A model generated the notes under the pieces. The model was not told the DNA's origin. It saw nothing but the letters and a program-made list of their open reading frames with translations, and did not search any database. DNA of 64,000 nucleotides from Flavobacterium johnsoniae UW101 (GTDB taxonomy: Bacteria; Bacteroidota; Bacteroidia; Flavobacteriales; Flavobacteriaceae): contig NC_009441.1 of the NCBI RefSeq assembly GCF_000016645.1, positions 4,588,001-4,652,000 on the forward strand, read 5' to 3'. Positions 7,424 to 17,100 of the stretch are shown one piece after another. Both the position numbers and the translations under genes were made by a program. The first letter of the stretch is position 1. Every line of letters starts with the position of its first letter.

Positions 7424-8884
7424 ATGAATACTACATTGAAGAAACTTTCTGTACTGGAGAAAATAGGTTACGGTTTAGGTGATTTTGCAGCGAATTTGAT
7501 CTTTCAGACTCTGCTTACATTTTTGGCTTTCTTTTACACAGATGTATATAAAATTCCAGCCGGCACAGCAAGTGTAATTATTTTTACGGGCGGTTTTATT
7601 GGTGCTTTTTTTAATATCATTATGGGAGTTATTGCAGATCGTACTCAAACGCGCTGGGGGAAATTCAGGCCCTGGATTTTATGGACTTCTTTACCTTTTG
7701 GAATTGCTGCTGTTCTTTCTTTTTTAAGTCCGGATTTTGGAATATCAGGAAAGATAGCCTATGCCCTGCTGACTTATTTCTTCCTTGTATTAATTTACTC
7801 TGCAAACAATTTACCTTATGTAGCTTTAAGCGGTGTTTTGACAGGCGACATGAAAGAACGAAACAGTCTTTCCTCCTATCGTTTTGTTGCTGTAATGATC
7901 GCCCAATTTATAGTTCAGTCACTTTTACTGCCTTTTGTTTTAATTTTAGGAAATGGCGATAAAGCTGTTGGTTTTAAAAATACCATGATACTATTTGCTG
8001 TTATTGGAGTGATTTGTTTTGTGGTTACTTTTTTTACTACCAGAGAAAGAATCATTCCGGCAAAAAATCAGGAATCTACCGTTAAGCAGGATTTTATGGA
8101 TTTATCTAAAAACGGTCCGTGGCTGGTTATGTTATTGGTTACTATTCTGGTATTTATCACTTTGTCTTTAAAAGGCGGTATGTATGTTTTTTACTTTAAA
8201 TATTATTTGGATCCGGATGCCCAAATTATTTTTTTACATGATATTGGTTTTACAGCATTTATCGAACATTTGAATCATTCTTTAACAGCAATGGGTTTTA
8301 TAGATTTTCACTGGCCGAAGGATGCGCCGACTTCTGCATTCAGCCTTTTTAATGCCGGAGGAATTATTTTTATGATTTTCGGAATTATGTTTTCAAAACC
8401 TCTGGCTGATGCTTTTGGCAAAAGAAACGTTTATATTACTTTCATTTTTTTATCTGCGTTAAGTCTGCTGGCATTTAATTTTTACAGCAGATCAGCCGTT
8501 GCTATGGTATTTTTGACTCAATTACTTCATGGATTTATTTATGGGGTAACTATTCCCCTATTATGGGCTATGATTGCTGATGTAGCTGATTACAGCGAAT
8601 GGAAAAACAACCGAAGAGCAACCGCTGTCATTTTTTCGGCCATGATATTTGGATTAAAAATTGGCATTAGTATTGGCAGTGCGTTAGGCGCGGCTTTTCT
8701 TTCTAAATATGGTTATGTAGCCGAAGAAGTTAATCAGGTCCCTGCAGCGGTAGAAGGAATTAAACTTTCAATAAGTATTTATCCCGGCTTTATATTTATT
8801 ATTAGCGCTGTTCTATTATGCTTTTATGTAATAGATAAAAAAATGGAAATTCAAATTGAAACTGATTTGAAAGAAAGACGATAA
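7424..8884 (+). CDS. GPH-family (MelB-like) sugar:cation symporter, probable xylose/xyloside transporter
   Basis: 486 residues with about 12 hydrophobic segments. The start (LEKIGYGLGDFAANLIFQ) and the loop RTQTRWGKFRPWILW are characteristic of glycoside-pentoside-hexuronide:cation symporters in the inner membrane. A second conserved segment is IPLLWAMIADVADYSEWKNNRRATA. Members from xylan loci take up xylose, xylobiose or xylosides with H+ or Na+; the substrate here is inferred from context. It stands alone on the plus strand between minus-strand genes. The upstream region carries operator-like palindromes and a 21-bp-period direct repeat. Confidence 0.88.
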   Translation: MNTTLKKLSVLEKIGYGLGDFAANLIFQTLLTFLAFFYTDVYKIPAGTASVIIFTGGFIGAFFNIIMGVIADRTQTRWGKFRPWILWTSLPFGIAAVLSFLSPDFGISGKIAYALLTYFFLVLIYSANNLPYVALSGVLTGDMKERNSLSSYRFVAVMIAQFIVQSLLLPFVLILGNGDKAVGFKNTMILFAVIGVICFVVTFFTTRERIIPAKNQESTVKQDFMDLSKNGPWLVMLLVTILVFITLSLKGGMYVFYFKYYLDPDAQIIFLHDIGFTAFIEHLNHSLTAMGFIDFHWPKDAPTSAFSLFNAGGIIFMIFGIMFSKPLADAFGKRNVYITFIFLSALSLLAFNFYSRSAVAMVFLTQLLHGFIYGVTIPLLWAMIADVADYSEWKNNRRATAVIFSAMIFGLKIGISIGSALGAAFLSKYGYVAEEVNQVPAAVEGIKLSISIYPGFIFIISAVLLCFYVIDKKMEIQIETDLKERR

Positions 8885-8895
8885 TGATGATGGGG

Positions 8896-9021
8896 AAATT
8901 TAGATTGTAGGGTTTGGATTTTAGAATTTAGATTGTAGAATTTAGATTGTAGATTGCAGACTTTCGACTTTCGACTTTCGACTTTCGACTTTCGACTTTC
9001 GACTTTCGACTTTCGACTTTT
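8896..9021. repeat. Tandem repeats: ATTTAGATTGTAG units then a GACTTTC heptamer array
   Basis: Three copies of ATTTAGATTGTAG (8898-8910, 8926-8938, 8940-8952) lead into eight perfect GACTTTC heptamers (8959-9014) and a ninth imperfect one ending at 9021. It starts 12 bp after the symporter stop codon. Heptamer arrays of this type can change copy number by slippage. No gene is encoded. Confidence 0.9.
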
Positions 9022-9030
9022 CACATCCCT

Positions 9031-9066
9031 ATAAAAAAATAAACAGCGCATTAAAATGCGCTGTTT
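9031..9066 (-). terminator. Terminator of the susC1/susD1 operon
   Basis: An 11-bp stem (AAACAGCGCAT 9041-9051, ATGCGCTGTTT 9056-9066) with a 4-nt loop. On the minus strand it is followed by a T-rich tract, 46 bp after the SusD1 stop. Confidence 0.85.
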
Positions 9067-9111
9067 ACCTAAATACTAACTTACTTAACTCAATCTAACA
9101 TAATTTAATCA

Positions 9112-10608
9112 TTAATAACCAGGATTGTTATCGCTTGGTTTTATATTTGGATTAGAAGATGTTTCTCTGTTTGGAATTGGCCATAATTCATTTTTACCAG
9201 CCTGAAAACCTGTTCCTGCTAACTCTGTGCTCGCAATGCCCCATCTGATAATATCATCAAAACGGCTTTGCTCTCCTGCAAATTCAACTTTACGTTCGTG
9301 CACAATTGCAGCAAAAACAGCTTCTTTTGTTGGAGCAATGGCAGTTGTTAAACCTGCACGATCTCTTACTTGTGTGATATAGGCAATGGCGGCAGTCTGT
9401 GAACCTCCATCTCTTTGGTTTTCGCATTCTGCTTTCATAAGCAGTACATCTGAATAACGCATAACTTTGAAGTTGATACTCGATTGTGTTGCTTCATCCT
9501 CTTTTTTATAATAATTCTGGTATTTTTTCCAGCCTGCTCTTCTAAGTCCTGCAGATGTATTAAAATTTTGCGCTGTCATAGTTAGGGTTCCTTTTAAATA
9601 TTTTGAACCCGGAACATAAAAAGTATCGTCAAAACGTAAATCTCCAGCCTCATAAGAATCCAGCAGCGCATCTGGCGGATACACATTAAACCAGCTCAAA
9701 TTACCGTATTCCTGTCCTCTCAGAGTTGACTCAGCAAAACCAGTTCCGCCGCTATTTCCTGCATCATCCCATTTGTTACCAGTTCCGTTGTTTTCATTAA
9801 ATTCAATTTCAAAAACAGATTCTTTTCCATGTTCTGTTTCTTCCATGAAGTTGTTGTAAAAACTGCCTTTATCTTCAAGGCTGAATCCTGTAACATTGTT
9901 TAAAGCGGCTAAAGCCAGATCGTATTTCTTTTCATAAAGTAATACTTTACCCAGATAAGCATAAGCAGCTTCTTTTGTGGCTCTTCCTGCTTGTTCACCA
10001 TTCTTAGAAAGAAGGTTTTGAGAAGCAAATTCAAAATCATCTCTAATCAAATTATAAACTTCTGCTTTAGGGCTTCTTGCCGCGCCTACAATAGTTCCGG
10101 TTTTATAAATTGGTAAATCACCAAAACGATTTACTAAAAGGAAATAATAATAAGCTCTTAAAAAATGTGCTTCTCCCAAAAATTTATTTTTTCTCTCTTG
10201 TGATAAAACTACATCTGGCAGAGCATTAATCTTATCTGCATTATCCAGTACAAAATTAGCTCTGGATATTCCTAAAAAGCAAGATTCCCAATAATACTGA
10301 ATAATATCATTTCCGGCATTAAAAGAAAAATCCTGAAAAGGCTTTTTATTCCCTTCTAACTGGGGATTTCCTGCTGCATCCTGCCCCATAAGATCCATTG
10401 CAAAAGCTAGGTTTCGGGCATAAAGTCCTCTTGTCTGTAAATTTGCATACGCTGCATTTACAGAAGATTCTACCTGTGCTGCAGTTTTAAAGAAAGTATC
10501 GGGCGAAAGCGTATTTGGATTTTTTAATTCTAATTCCGCAGTGTCGCATGACTGCATTGCAAAAACTCCCAACAATGCTGCAACTATATATTTTATTTTT
10601 TTCATCAT
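9112..10608 (-). CDS. SusD/RagB-family outer-membrane lipoprotein (SusD1)
   Basis: 498 residues with the signal ending in AMQSC (Cys21). The N-terminal SusD-like region (LKNPNTLSPDTFF, then SSVNAAYANL) and the TPR-like core with AYYYFLLVNRFGDLPI are clear. The C-terminal WPIPNRE and the DNNPGY ending are typical of the family. It is the surface glycan-binding partner of the SusC1 porin encoded 8 bp upstream, with which it must be cotranscribed. The neighbouring hybrid regulator suggests this pair is the one it controls. Confidence 0.95.
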   Translation of the reverse strand: MMKKIKYIVAALLGVFAMQSCDTAELELKNPNTLSPDTFFKTAAQVESSVNAAYANLQTRGLYARNLAFAMDLMGQDAAGNPQLEGNKKPFQDFSFNAGNDIIQYYWESCFLGISRANFVLDNADKINALPDVVLSQERKNKFLGEAHFLRAYYYFLLVNRFGDLPIYKTGTIVGAARSPKAEVYNLIRDDFEFASQNLLSKNGEQAGRATKEAAYAYLGKVLLYEKKYDLALAALNNVTGFSLEDKGSFYNNFMEETEHGKESVFEIEFNENNGTGNKWDDAGNSGGTGFAESTLRGQEYGNLSWFNVYPPDALLDSYEAGDLRFDDTFYVPGSKYLKGTLTMTAQNFNTSAGLRRAGWKKYQNYYKKEDEATQSSINFKVMRYSDVLLMKAECENQRDGGSQTAAIAYITQVRDRAGLTTAIAPTKEAVFAAIVHERKVEFAGEQSRFDDIIRWGIASTELAGTGFQAGKNELWPIPNRETSSNPNIKPSDNNPGY

Positions 10609-10616
10609 CTTATAAA

Positions 10617-13600
10617 TTAAAATTTAACATCAAGTCCAAAAATTACTGATTTAGGCTGTGGATATCTTCCTAAGTCGATACCTGCAGAATTTGCGTTTCC
10701 GTCTGCACGTGCAATTTCAGGATCTAATCCCGTATACTTCGTAATAGTAATAAGGTTTTGACCGCTTACATAGAATCTTATATTTGAAAAATGATTATCA
10801 AATGTTTCTCCTGATAAGGTATATCCTAATGTGATATTTTTTAATCTCGTATAAGAACCATCTTCAATATAGCGCTGATTTGCTGAAGACCAGTTAATAT
10901 CTGCTCCCTGCGCTCTAGGCAGAGTTGCCGATGGATTTGTAACGACTCCATTCGCAACTATTGCTCTGTCTAAAACATCAGTACTGGCATTAAACAAACG
11001 ATTCATTCCTTTTAAGTCAAAAGTATTGGCATTGTAAATATCATTCCCCTGAACTCCTGTAATGAAACAGTTAAAATCAAACTTTTTATAAGCTGCAGTA
11101 ATATTTAAACCATACGTAAAATCAGGATATGGATTTCCAATATTCGTTTTGTCGTTTGAATTGATGACTTTATTTCCGTCACGATCCACAATTTTAATAT
11201 CACCCGGCTGTATATTTGTCTGACCCGGTCCAAAAACAGCATCTACTTCTGCCTGGTTTTGATAAATTCCATTTGTCTGGTAACCATAAAAGTAAAATAA
11301 CGGCTGGCCTACTTCAAGTCTAGAAAAGTTCTCTAAACCTGCTCTTGCAGTTGGACCTCCCAATACACTGGTAACTCCCGGTGCTAAACTTGTTACTTCA
11401 TTTTTACTTGTTCCTAAATTAGCTGTAGCAGACCATGTGAAATCTCCTTTTCTGTCATTGTAACTTAAACTGATTTCATATCCGGATACTTTTACATCGG
11501 CAATATTTTGAATTTGAGTTCCGCCTCCGGCAGATCCAACAGAAGCTGCTAAAGGAACTGCAAAAAGGATATCACTGCTTTTATTATTAAAATATTCAAA
11601 AGATCCTGTGAATTGATCGTCAAACAAACCAAAATCTACACCTATGTTTCTATCCTTTTTAGACTCCCATTTCAAATCAGGATTTGAAGCAACTCCCAGA
11701 GATACACCCGGTGCATTTCCGCCTGCAATTGGGTAATTATAATCAGCAAGCAATGTAGCTGCGTATTGGTAATTGTCTATTCTGTCATTTCCGGTTGTTC
11801 CTGTACTTGCTCTAAGTTTTAAAGTGCTGAAAATAGAATTCTCCATAAAACTTTCTTTGGCTATATTCCATCCTGCCGCTATTGAATAGAAATTCCCCCA
11901 GCGGTTATTAGCTCCAAAACGAGAAGATGCATCACGGCGTCCGGAAACAGCCAGCAGGTATTTATCATCATAATCATAATTGATACGGGCAATATATCCA
12001 ATATTCTTTTCTACGTAATTTGCAGAACTTAAATTTCCTTCATTATATCGCAGCTGATCAATTTCGTCTGAAATATTGTAACGGCTTCCTGCTACCAGAT
12101 TTTGTGACTTTCCGTCAATTTTCGTTATAACACCTAAAACTTCTAAATTGTGCTTTGCAGCAAAAGTAGTTTTGTATGTTAAGCTGTTATCGTAAACAAT
12201 AGTCTGGCCTTGCGAGTTGGTTTCATTTGTTGTAGAAAACGCCTGTCTGTGGTAAGAACCATCAGCGTAGCTCGGTACGAATGTATGATCTTTACCTGTG
12301 TAGTAATCCAATGAAACTTGTGATTTAAATTTTAAACCTTTTAAAATCTCTAATTCAGCGTAGATATTTCCTATTATTGAGAGATTGTTTATTTTTTGAT
12401 ACCCTAAATTTGCTACACGAACAGGATTTTCTGCATCATTGCCGTCAATAGCGCTTGGTCCTTGATAACCTCCTAAACTAGCATCGTTGTAAACTGGTAA
12501 ATAAGGCGCCATTTTTATTGCATGTTCAAGTAATGTTCTTCCTCCTGAGCTGCGTTCCGGATTGATTGTACTGAAAGATATTCCAATATTACTTCCTACT
12601 TTAAGTCTGCCGATATCCTGTGTATTATTGGCTCTAAAAGAATAACGTTCAAAACCTGTATTAATAACGGCTCCTTCCTGCTTTAAATATTCGGCAGAAT
12701 AACGGGCTGTAGAAGTTTCGGTACCATTTGAAAAACTTAAATTATAATCCTGCATTAAACCGCTTTGAAAAATCTTGTCCTGCCAGTTGGTATTAATGTT
12801 TCCAAATTCAGCTGCTCTTGCTGTTAAATCACTTCCCAGATCTTTAGCATACTGCAGATATTGCTGTGTATTTAAAACATCATATCTTTTGGTAATAGTT
12901 TGAAAACCGGCGTAAGTGCTAAAAGTGAGCTGACCTGGTCCTTTTTTTCCTTTTTTTGTGGTTACCATAATTACTCCATTAAAAGCTTTTGAACCATATA
13001 AAGCTGTTGTTGAAGCATCTTTTAAAACAGACATCGATTCAATATCATTAGGACTCAGTCCCGAAAGGTTTCCTGTCAAAACTCCGTCAATTACGTATAA
13101 AGGAGCACTATTTCCCATAGTAGCCAAACCACGAATGGTAACGGTAGGATTAGAACCCGGCGCGCCATTTACAACAGTAACACCGGCAGCTCTTCCCTGT
13201 AAAGCCGATTCTGCATTTGTAATGGGTACTGCAGCAATATCTTTTGAACCTACTGTAGAGATTGCTCCGGTTACTTTAGCTTTTTTTTGCGTTCCGTATC
13301 CTACTATAACTTCATTTAAATTTTGTGTGGATAATGCCAGTGTGACATCAATATTGCTTCTTGTTCCTACTGTAATTGTTTGAGAAATCAAACCTACAAA
13401 CGAAAAGGTAATTTTATCTGTAGGATTAACATCTTTTAAAGTATACTTTCCGTCAAAATCTGTAGAGGTGCTGTTTTTTGAACCTTCTACATTAACACCG
13501 GCACCCGGGAGAGGAAACCCCGAAGGATCTGTAATCACCCCATGTATAGTCTTAGACTGTGCCATTATAGTATGACTGCTGATTATTAGCAATGTAATTA

Positions 13601-13625
13601 TTGCAAATTTTAATTTTAACATCAT
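10617..13625 (-). CDS. SusC/RagA-family TonB-dependent glycan transporter (SusC1)
   Basis: 1002 residues. A signal peptide to about residue 23 (HTIMAQ) is followed by a carboxypeptidase-regulatory-like domain (about 24-108; HGVITDPSGFPLPGAGVNV) and the SusC signature EVIVGYGTQKK. A plug domain (about 115-230; LQGRAAGVTV, SIEMSV-like segment, YVIDGVL) and a large beta-barrel follow, ending in a terminal Phe (GLDVKF). It imports oligosaccharides, probably xylo-oligosaccharides, through the outer membrane using TonB energy. It is the first gene of a two-gene operon with susD1, and the regulator gene lies 551 bp upstream on the same strand. Confidence 0.95.
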   Translation of the reverse strand: MMLKLKFAIITLLIISSHTIMAQSKTIHGVITDPSGFPLPGAGVNVEGSKNSTSTDFDGKYTLKDVNPTDKITFSFVGLISQTITVGTRSNIDVTLALSTQNLNEVIVGYGTQKKAKVTGAISTVGSKDIAAVPITNAESALQGRAAGVTVVNGAPGSNPTVTIRGLATMGNSAPLYVIDGVLTGNLSGLSPNDIESMSVLKDASTTALYGSKAFNGVIMVTTKKGKKGPGQLTFSTYAGFQTITKRYDVLNTQQYLQYAKDLGSDLTARAAEFGNINTNWQDKIFQSGLMQDYNLSFSNGTETSTARYSAEYLKQEGAVINTGFERYSFRANNTQDIGRLKVGSNIGISFSTINPERSSGGRTLLEHAIKMAPYLPVYNDASLGGYQGPSAIDGNDAENPVRVANLGYQKINNLSIIGNIYAELEILKGLKFKSQVSLDYYTGKDHTFVPSYADGSYHRQAFSTTNETNSQGQTIVYDNSLTYKTTFAAKHNLEVLGVITKIDGKSQNLVAGSRYNISDEIDQLRYNEGNLSSANYVEKNIGYIARINYDYDDKYLLAVSGRRDASSRFGANNRWGNFYSIAAGWNIAKESFMENSIFSTLKLRASTGTTGNDRIDNYQYAATLLADYNYPIAGGNAPGVSLGVASNPDLKWESKKDRNIGVDFGLFDDQFTGSFEYFNNKSSDILFAVPLAASVGSAGGGTQIQNIADVKVSGYEISLSYNDRKGDFTWSATANLGTSKNEVTSLAPGVTSVLGGPTARAGLENFSRLEVGQPLFYFYGYQTNGIYQNQAEVDAVFGPGQTNIQPGDIKIVDRDGNKVINSNDKTNIGNPYPDFTYGLNITAAYKKFDFNCFITGVQGNDIYNANTFDLKGMNRLFNASTDVLDRAIVANGVVTNPSATLPRAQGADINWSSANQRYIEDGSYTRLKNITLGYTLSGETFDNHFSNIRFYVSGQNLITITKYTGLDPEIARADGNANSAGIDLGRYPQPKSVIFGLDVKF

Positions 13626-13656
13626 TTCAATTGGTTTTTTGATTAGTTTAAATAGT

Positions 13657-13668
13657 TATTCGGTTGTA
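13657..13668. promoter_or_regulatory. Operator half-site upstream of susC1
   Basis: TATTCGGTTGTA keeps the right arm TCGGTTG of the operator found elsewhere in the locus, but the left arm is degraded. It lies about 32 bp before the susC1 start. It could be a weak or decayed site, or chance in AT-rich DNA. Confidence 0.3.
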
Positions 13669-13835
13669 AAGTTTTTTTATTTATTGCAGGCTTACTTATA
13701 AAATTGAAAAGCTGTTGCAGCTCTTCTAATTTTATTCAAATAAGGATTTAATAAATAAGTTAGTGTTCATTTCATACTGTAATTTTTAAAATTGTTAATA
13801 CTTGTTTTATGGGTTGTTTTAGTTTTCTTACAATC

Positions 13836-13911
13836 CAAAAATATAAGCTTAACCTAAATTTTACCTATTAAAAATGATGCAAAAACTATCAATTTTGTAG
13901 CATGAAAACTA
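13836..13911 (-). promoter_or_regulatory. Candidate susC1 promoter with imperfect direct repeat
   Basis: On the minus strand, TATTTTTG (13836-13843) matches TAnnTTTG. Further upstream the block AAAACTA (plus-strand sense) occurs at 13882-13888 and 13905-13911, 23 bp apart, each preceded by ATG-like sequence. That is the geometry of an AraC-type site. A leader of about 200 nt would result. Apart from this the 551-bp gap 13626-14176 shows only the half-site at 13657 and the regulator's terminator. Confidence 0.35.
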
Positions 13912-14120
13912 CAGAAATCGCCTAATTGACTGTTATTAAGCCATTTACTAAAAAAACAGAAATAGGATTTTAATAATAATGTGTTTCTTTTTTTATGTAT
14001 GAAATAAAAAAAGATGCTGATTGCAATTATTCGATAATTACTTCAAAAGAAATCTGACATTAATCATTCTGATTTTCAACAATTAAAGCCTTCATATGTA
14101 AAAAAAATTCTGCTGTTAGA

Positions 14121-14152
14121 GCAAAAAAAAAAGACGGTATAAAACCGTCTTT
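14121..14152 (-). terminator. Terminator of the hybrid regulator gene
   Basis: The 9-bp stem AAAGACGGT (14130-14138) / ACCGTCTTT (14144-14152) is followed on the minus strand by a run of at least nine T. It lies 24 bp after the regulator stop codon. Confidence 0.9.
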
Positions 14153-14176
14153 AGAAATAATTAAAAAAGAAACTGA

Positions 14177-17100
14177 CTATTTATTATGCGTAGGCAGTTG
14201 TCCGTATTTTTCTTTATAACATTTTGTAAAATATGAAGGAGAACTAAAACCAACTTTAATACTAATCTCGGTTATATTATCATTGCCAAGTTCTATTAAT
14301 TCTCTTGCTTTTTCTAAACGTACATTGCGTATAAACTCATTTACTGAAACTCCTGTAAGTGTTTTTATTTTTCGGTACAACTGGCTTCGGCTTAAAAATA
14401 CCTTCGATGCCAGAACCTCAACACTGAGTTCGTATTCGTTAATATTTTCATTAACATAATGCAGCACTGTTTTTATAAATTCATTATCCAGCGTGGTGGT
14501 TTTTTCTTTTGCCTTTGGCGTAATGCCGTTGTAGAATTTATTGAACATAATCTGCCTGCTTTTTAGCAGCTGTACCAGACTGGACCTTAAAATATCCATG
14601 TCAAATGGTTTACTCAGATACATATCTGCACCGGAATCTATTCCTTCGAGTTTATCTTTTATTAATGCTTTTGCCGAAAGCATCATTAACGGAATATGGC
14701 TTGTTTTTAAATCTGCTTTAATACTTTTACACAACTCTAAACCATTCATAACCGGCATAATTACATCGGTCAAAATCAAATCGGGCAGTTTTTGTAAAGC
14801 AGTTTCCAAACCAATCTGACCGTTTTCGGCAGTCAGTACTTTGTATTCTTTTTTAAGTTCGTTTTTTAGATAATTTCTAAGTTCTGTGTTATCTTCCACA
14901 ATCAAAATAGTATACACCCGATCTTGTTTTTCCTGATCTTCCGGTAATTGAATTTCTTCTTTTTCAACTATGGGCGTGAAACTTATTTTTTTCTCCTTTT
15001 TTAATTCTTCATGCAGTATTTCATTTTCACTAAAAAAGTCTTTTCCTGTGGGAAATATTAATTTAAAAGTGGTGCCTGCTCCTAATACACTTTCGACTTC
15101 AATAATTCCTTTGTGGAGTTCAACAAAACCGCGAACTACTTCCAGACCTATTCCTGTACTTCCGTAATAGGCTTTATTCAAATTATTTACCTGATAGAAA
15201 CGATCAAAAATTCGTTTAATATCTTTTTTGTCCAATCCTGCGCCGGTATCTTCAACAATAACCGAAAAAGAAGGATTTGTATAAGCAGGAGTCAATGACG
15301 GAAAATAAACCAATTCCTGATTCATCACTAATTTTATTGTTATTCTTCCATTATCTGGAGTAACCTTAAAAGCATTTGATATTACATTAAAAATAATTTT
15401 CTCGAACATTTTCGGATCGACCCAGTCTTTTAATGTTTTCTTATCCGATTCAAATTTAAGGTCAATCCCACGGCTCAGGGCTTCTTCATCAAAATAACTT
15501 ATAATATCTTTTGTAAAACCCACTACTTCTAACTGCTGTACTTTGAGCGGCATTTTATTAAACTGCAGCTGGTTAAAATCCATCAGCTCGTTGATTAATC
15601 TTGAAAGTCTGTCAGAACTTTTTTGAATGGTCTGCAGCTTATTCAAAACACCGTTTGAAAGTTCTGTGCTGTTGTTTTTAAGTAAATCGGCTAAGGGATT
15701 TAAAATTAAAGTAAGCGGTGTTCTAAACTCGTGTGAAATATTGGTAAAGAACTGTAACTTTTTATCATTTAATTTTTCAATTTGAGCTGCTTTTTTCTTT
15801 TCAAATTGTATTAATTGTTTTTGTTTAAACCTGTTTTGATAATATTGATTGCCAAAATGAATCGCTGCTAATACTAATAAAGAATAGAATAAATAGGCAA
15901 ATGATGTTTTCCACCAGGGCGGCAGGATTTCAATTTTTAATTCTAAAGGTTTTTGGCTCCAGACTCCGTTTTTTTCAGAAGCTTTAACTTTAAAAATATA
16001 CTTTCCGGGTGCAAGATTTGTGTAGGTTGCTGAGCGTTTACTGCCTACATAGTTCCAGGAATCTTCAAACCCTTCTAAGTAATAAGCAAATTCTGTTCTG
16101 GCGGGAAAAGAATAATTTATACCAATAAAATCGATCGTAAAAACAGATTGATCATGTTTAAGGATTATCTTTTTTGTTTCTGATATTACTTTTATAAGCG
16201 GTGAGTTTTTTTCCAGCGGTTTTACAGATTTATTAAATAGCTTCAGGTCTGTGAAATAAATTGGAAGCTGTTTTCGGCTTTTTTTTAAATTTGAAGGATC
16301 AAAATAATTTAAGCCTTCATAACCTCCAAAATAAAGAATTCCGTTTTCATCTTTTAATACCGAATTGTTGTTAAAATCATTCCCCAGTAAACCATCATAG
16401 GTAGAATAATTTACTGTTGTTTTGCTCTTTAAGTCCAGCCTGCTGATTCCCTTTTTGCCGCTTAACCATATCGCACCATCATTAGATTCTACAATAGAGG
16501 CTATTGATTTTTCCTGAAGGCCGTTAAAATCTATATACCATTTTAGATCATCCTTTTTTTTATTGTAGGTAAACAATCCCGCACCATCGGTTCCAATCCA
16601 GATTTCTTTATTTTTAGTTTGATACAAAGTATTGATAGTATGCGTGCTTTTACGATTTTTAAGCTTTGCAGACATTTTATCTCTTAGGGACATTACTGAA
16701 AAAGTTATAAAATTCGTTGTACTTACTTTATATAAGCCGGTTGTAGAACCAACCCAGACTTCATCATCAGAATCGACCATGATTTTCCGAATGTCTGCAT
16801 TTGCTAATCCAATTGCATAAAAAGATTTCTGATTGCAATGATGAAAACGCCCGTCAGCTGGTGTGTAATAATGAAGTCCTTTTGAAAAAGTTCCAATCCA
16901 TATTACACCTCTGGAATCTTCGGCAATACTCATTATATTGTCGGAGGTGAGATCCGGAGTATTTTTTGTATTGTAATTAATAAAAGTGCTGCTTCCTTTT
17001 TTTAGAAAAAAGATTCCTTCGTTCCAGCTGGCAAGCCAAACATTTTGTTTTTGATCAATAAAAACTTTTGTGATATTGTCATTTGTTAATCCCGAATAAA

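Noticed and set aside
8959..9021. CRISPR array
   Set aside because: The heptamers are contiguous with no spacers, and there are no cas genes.
8851..9051. Minus-strand ORF of 66 codons with repeated SKVESRK units
   Set aside because: It is made by the GACTTTC heptamer array and has no other coding support.
12958..13383. Plus-strand ORF of 141 codons inside susC1
   Set aside because: It is antisense to the conserved plug and regulatory-like domains, and its protein resembles no family.
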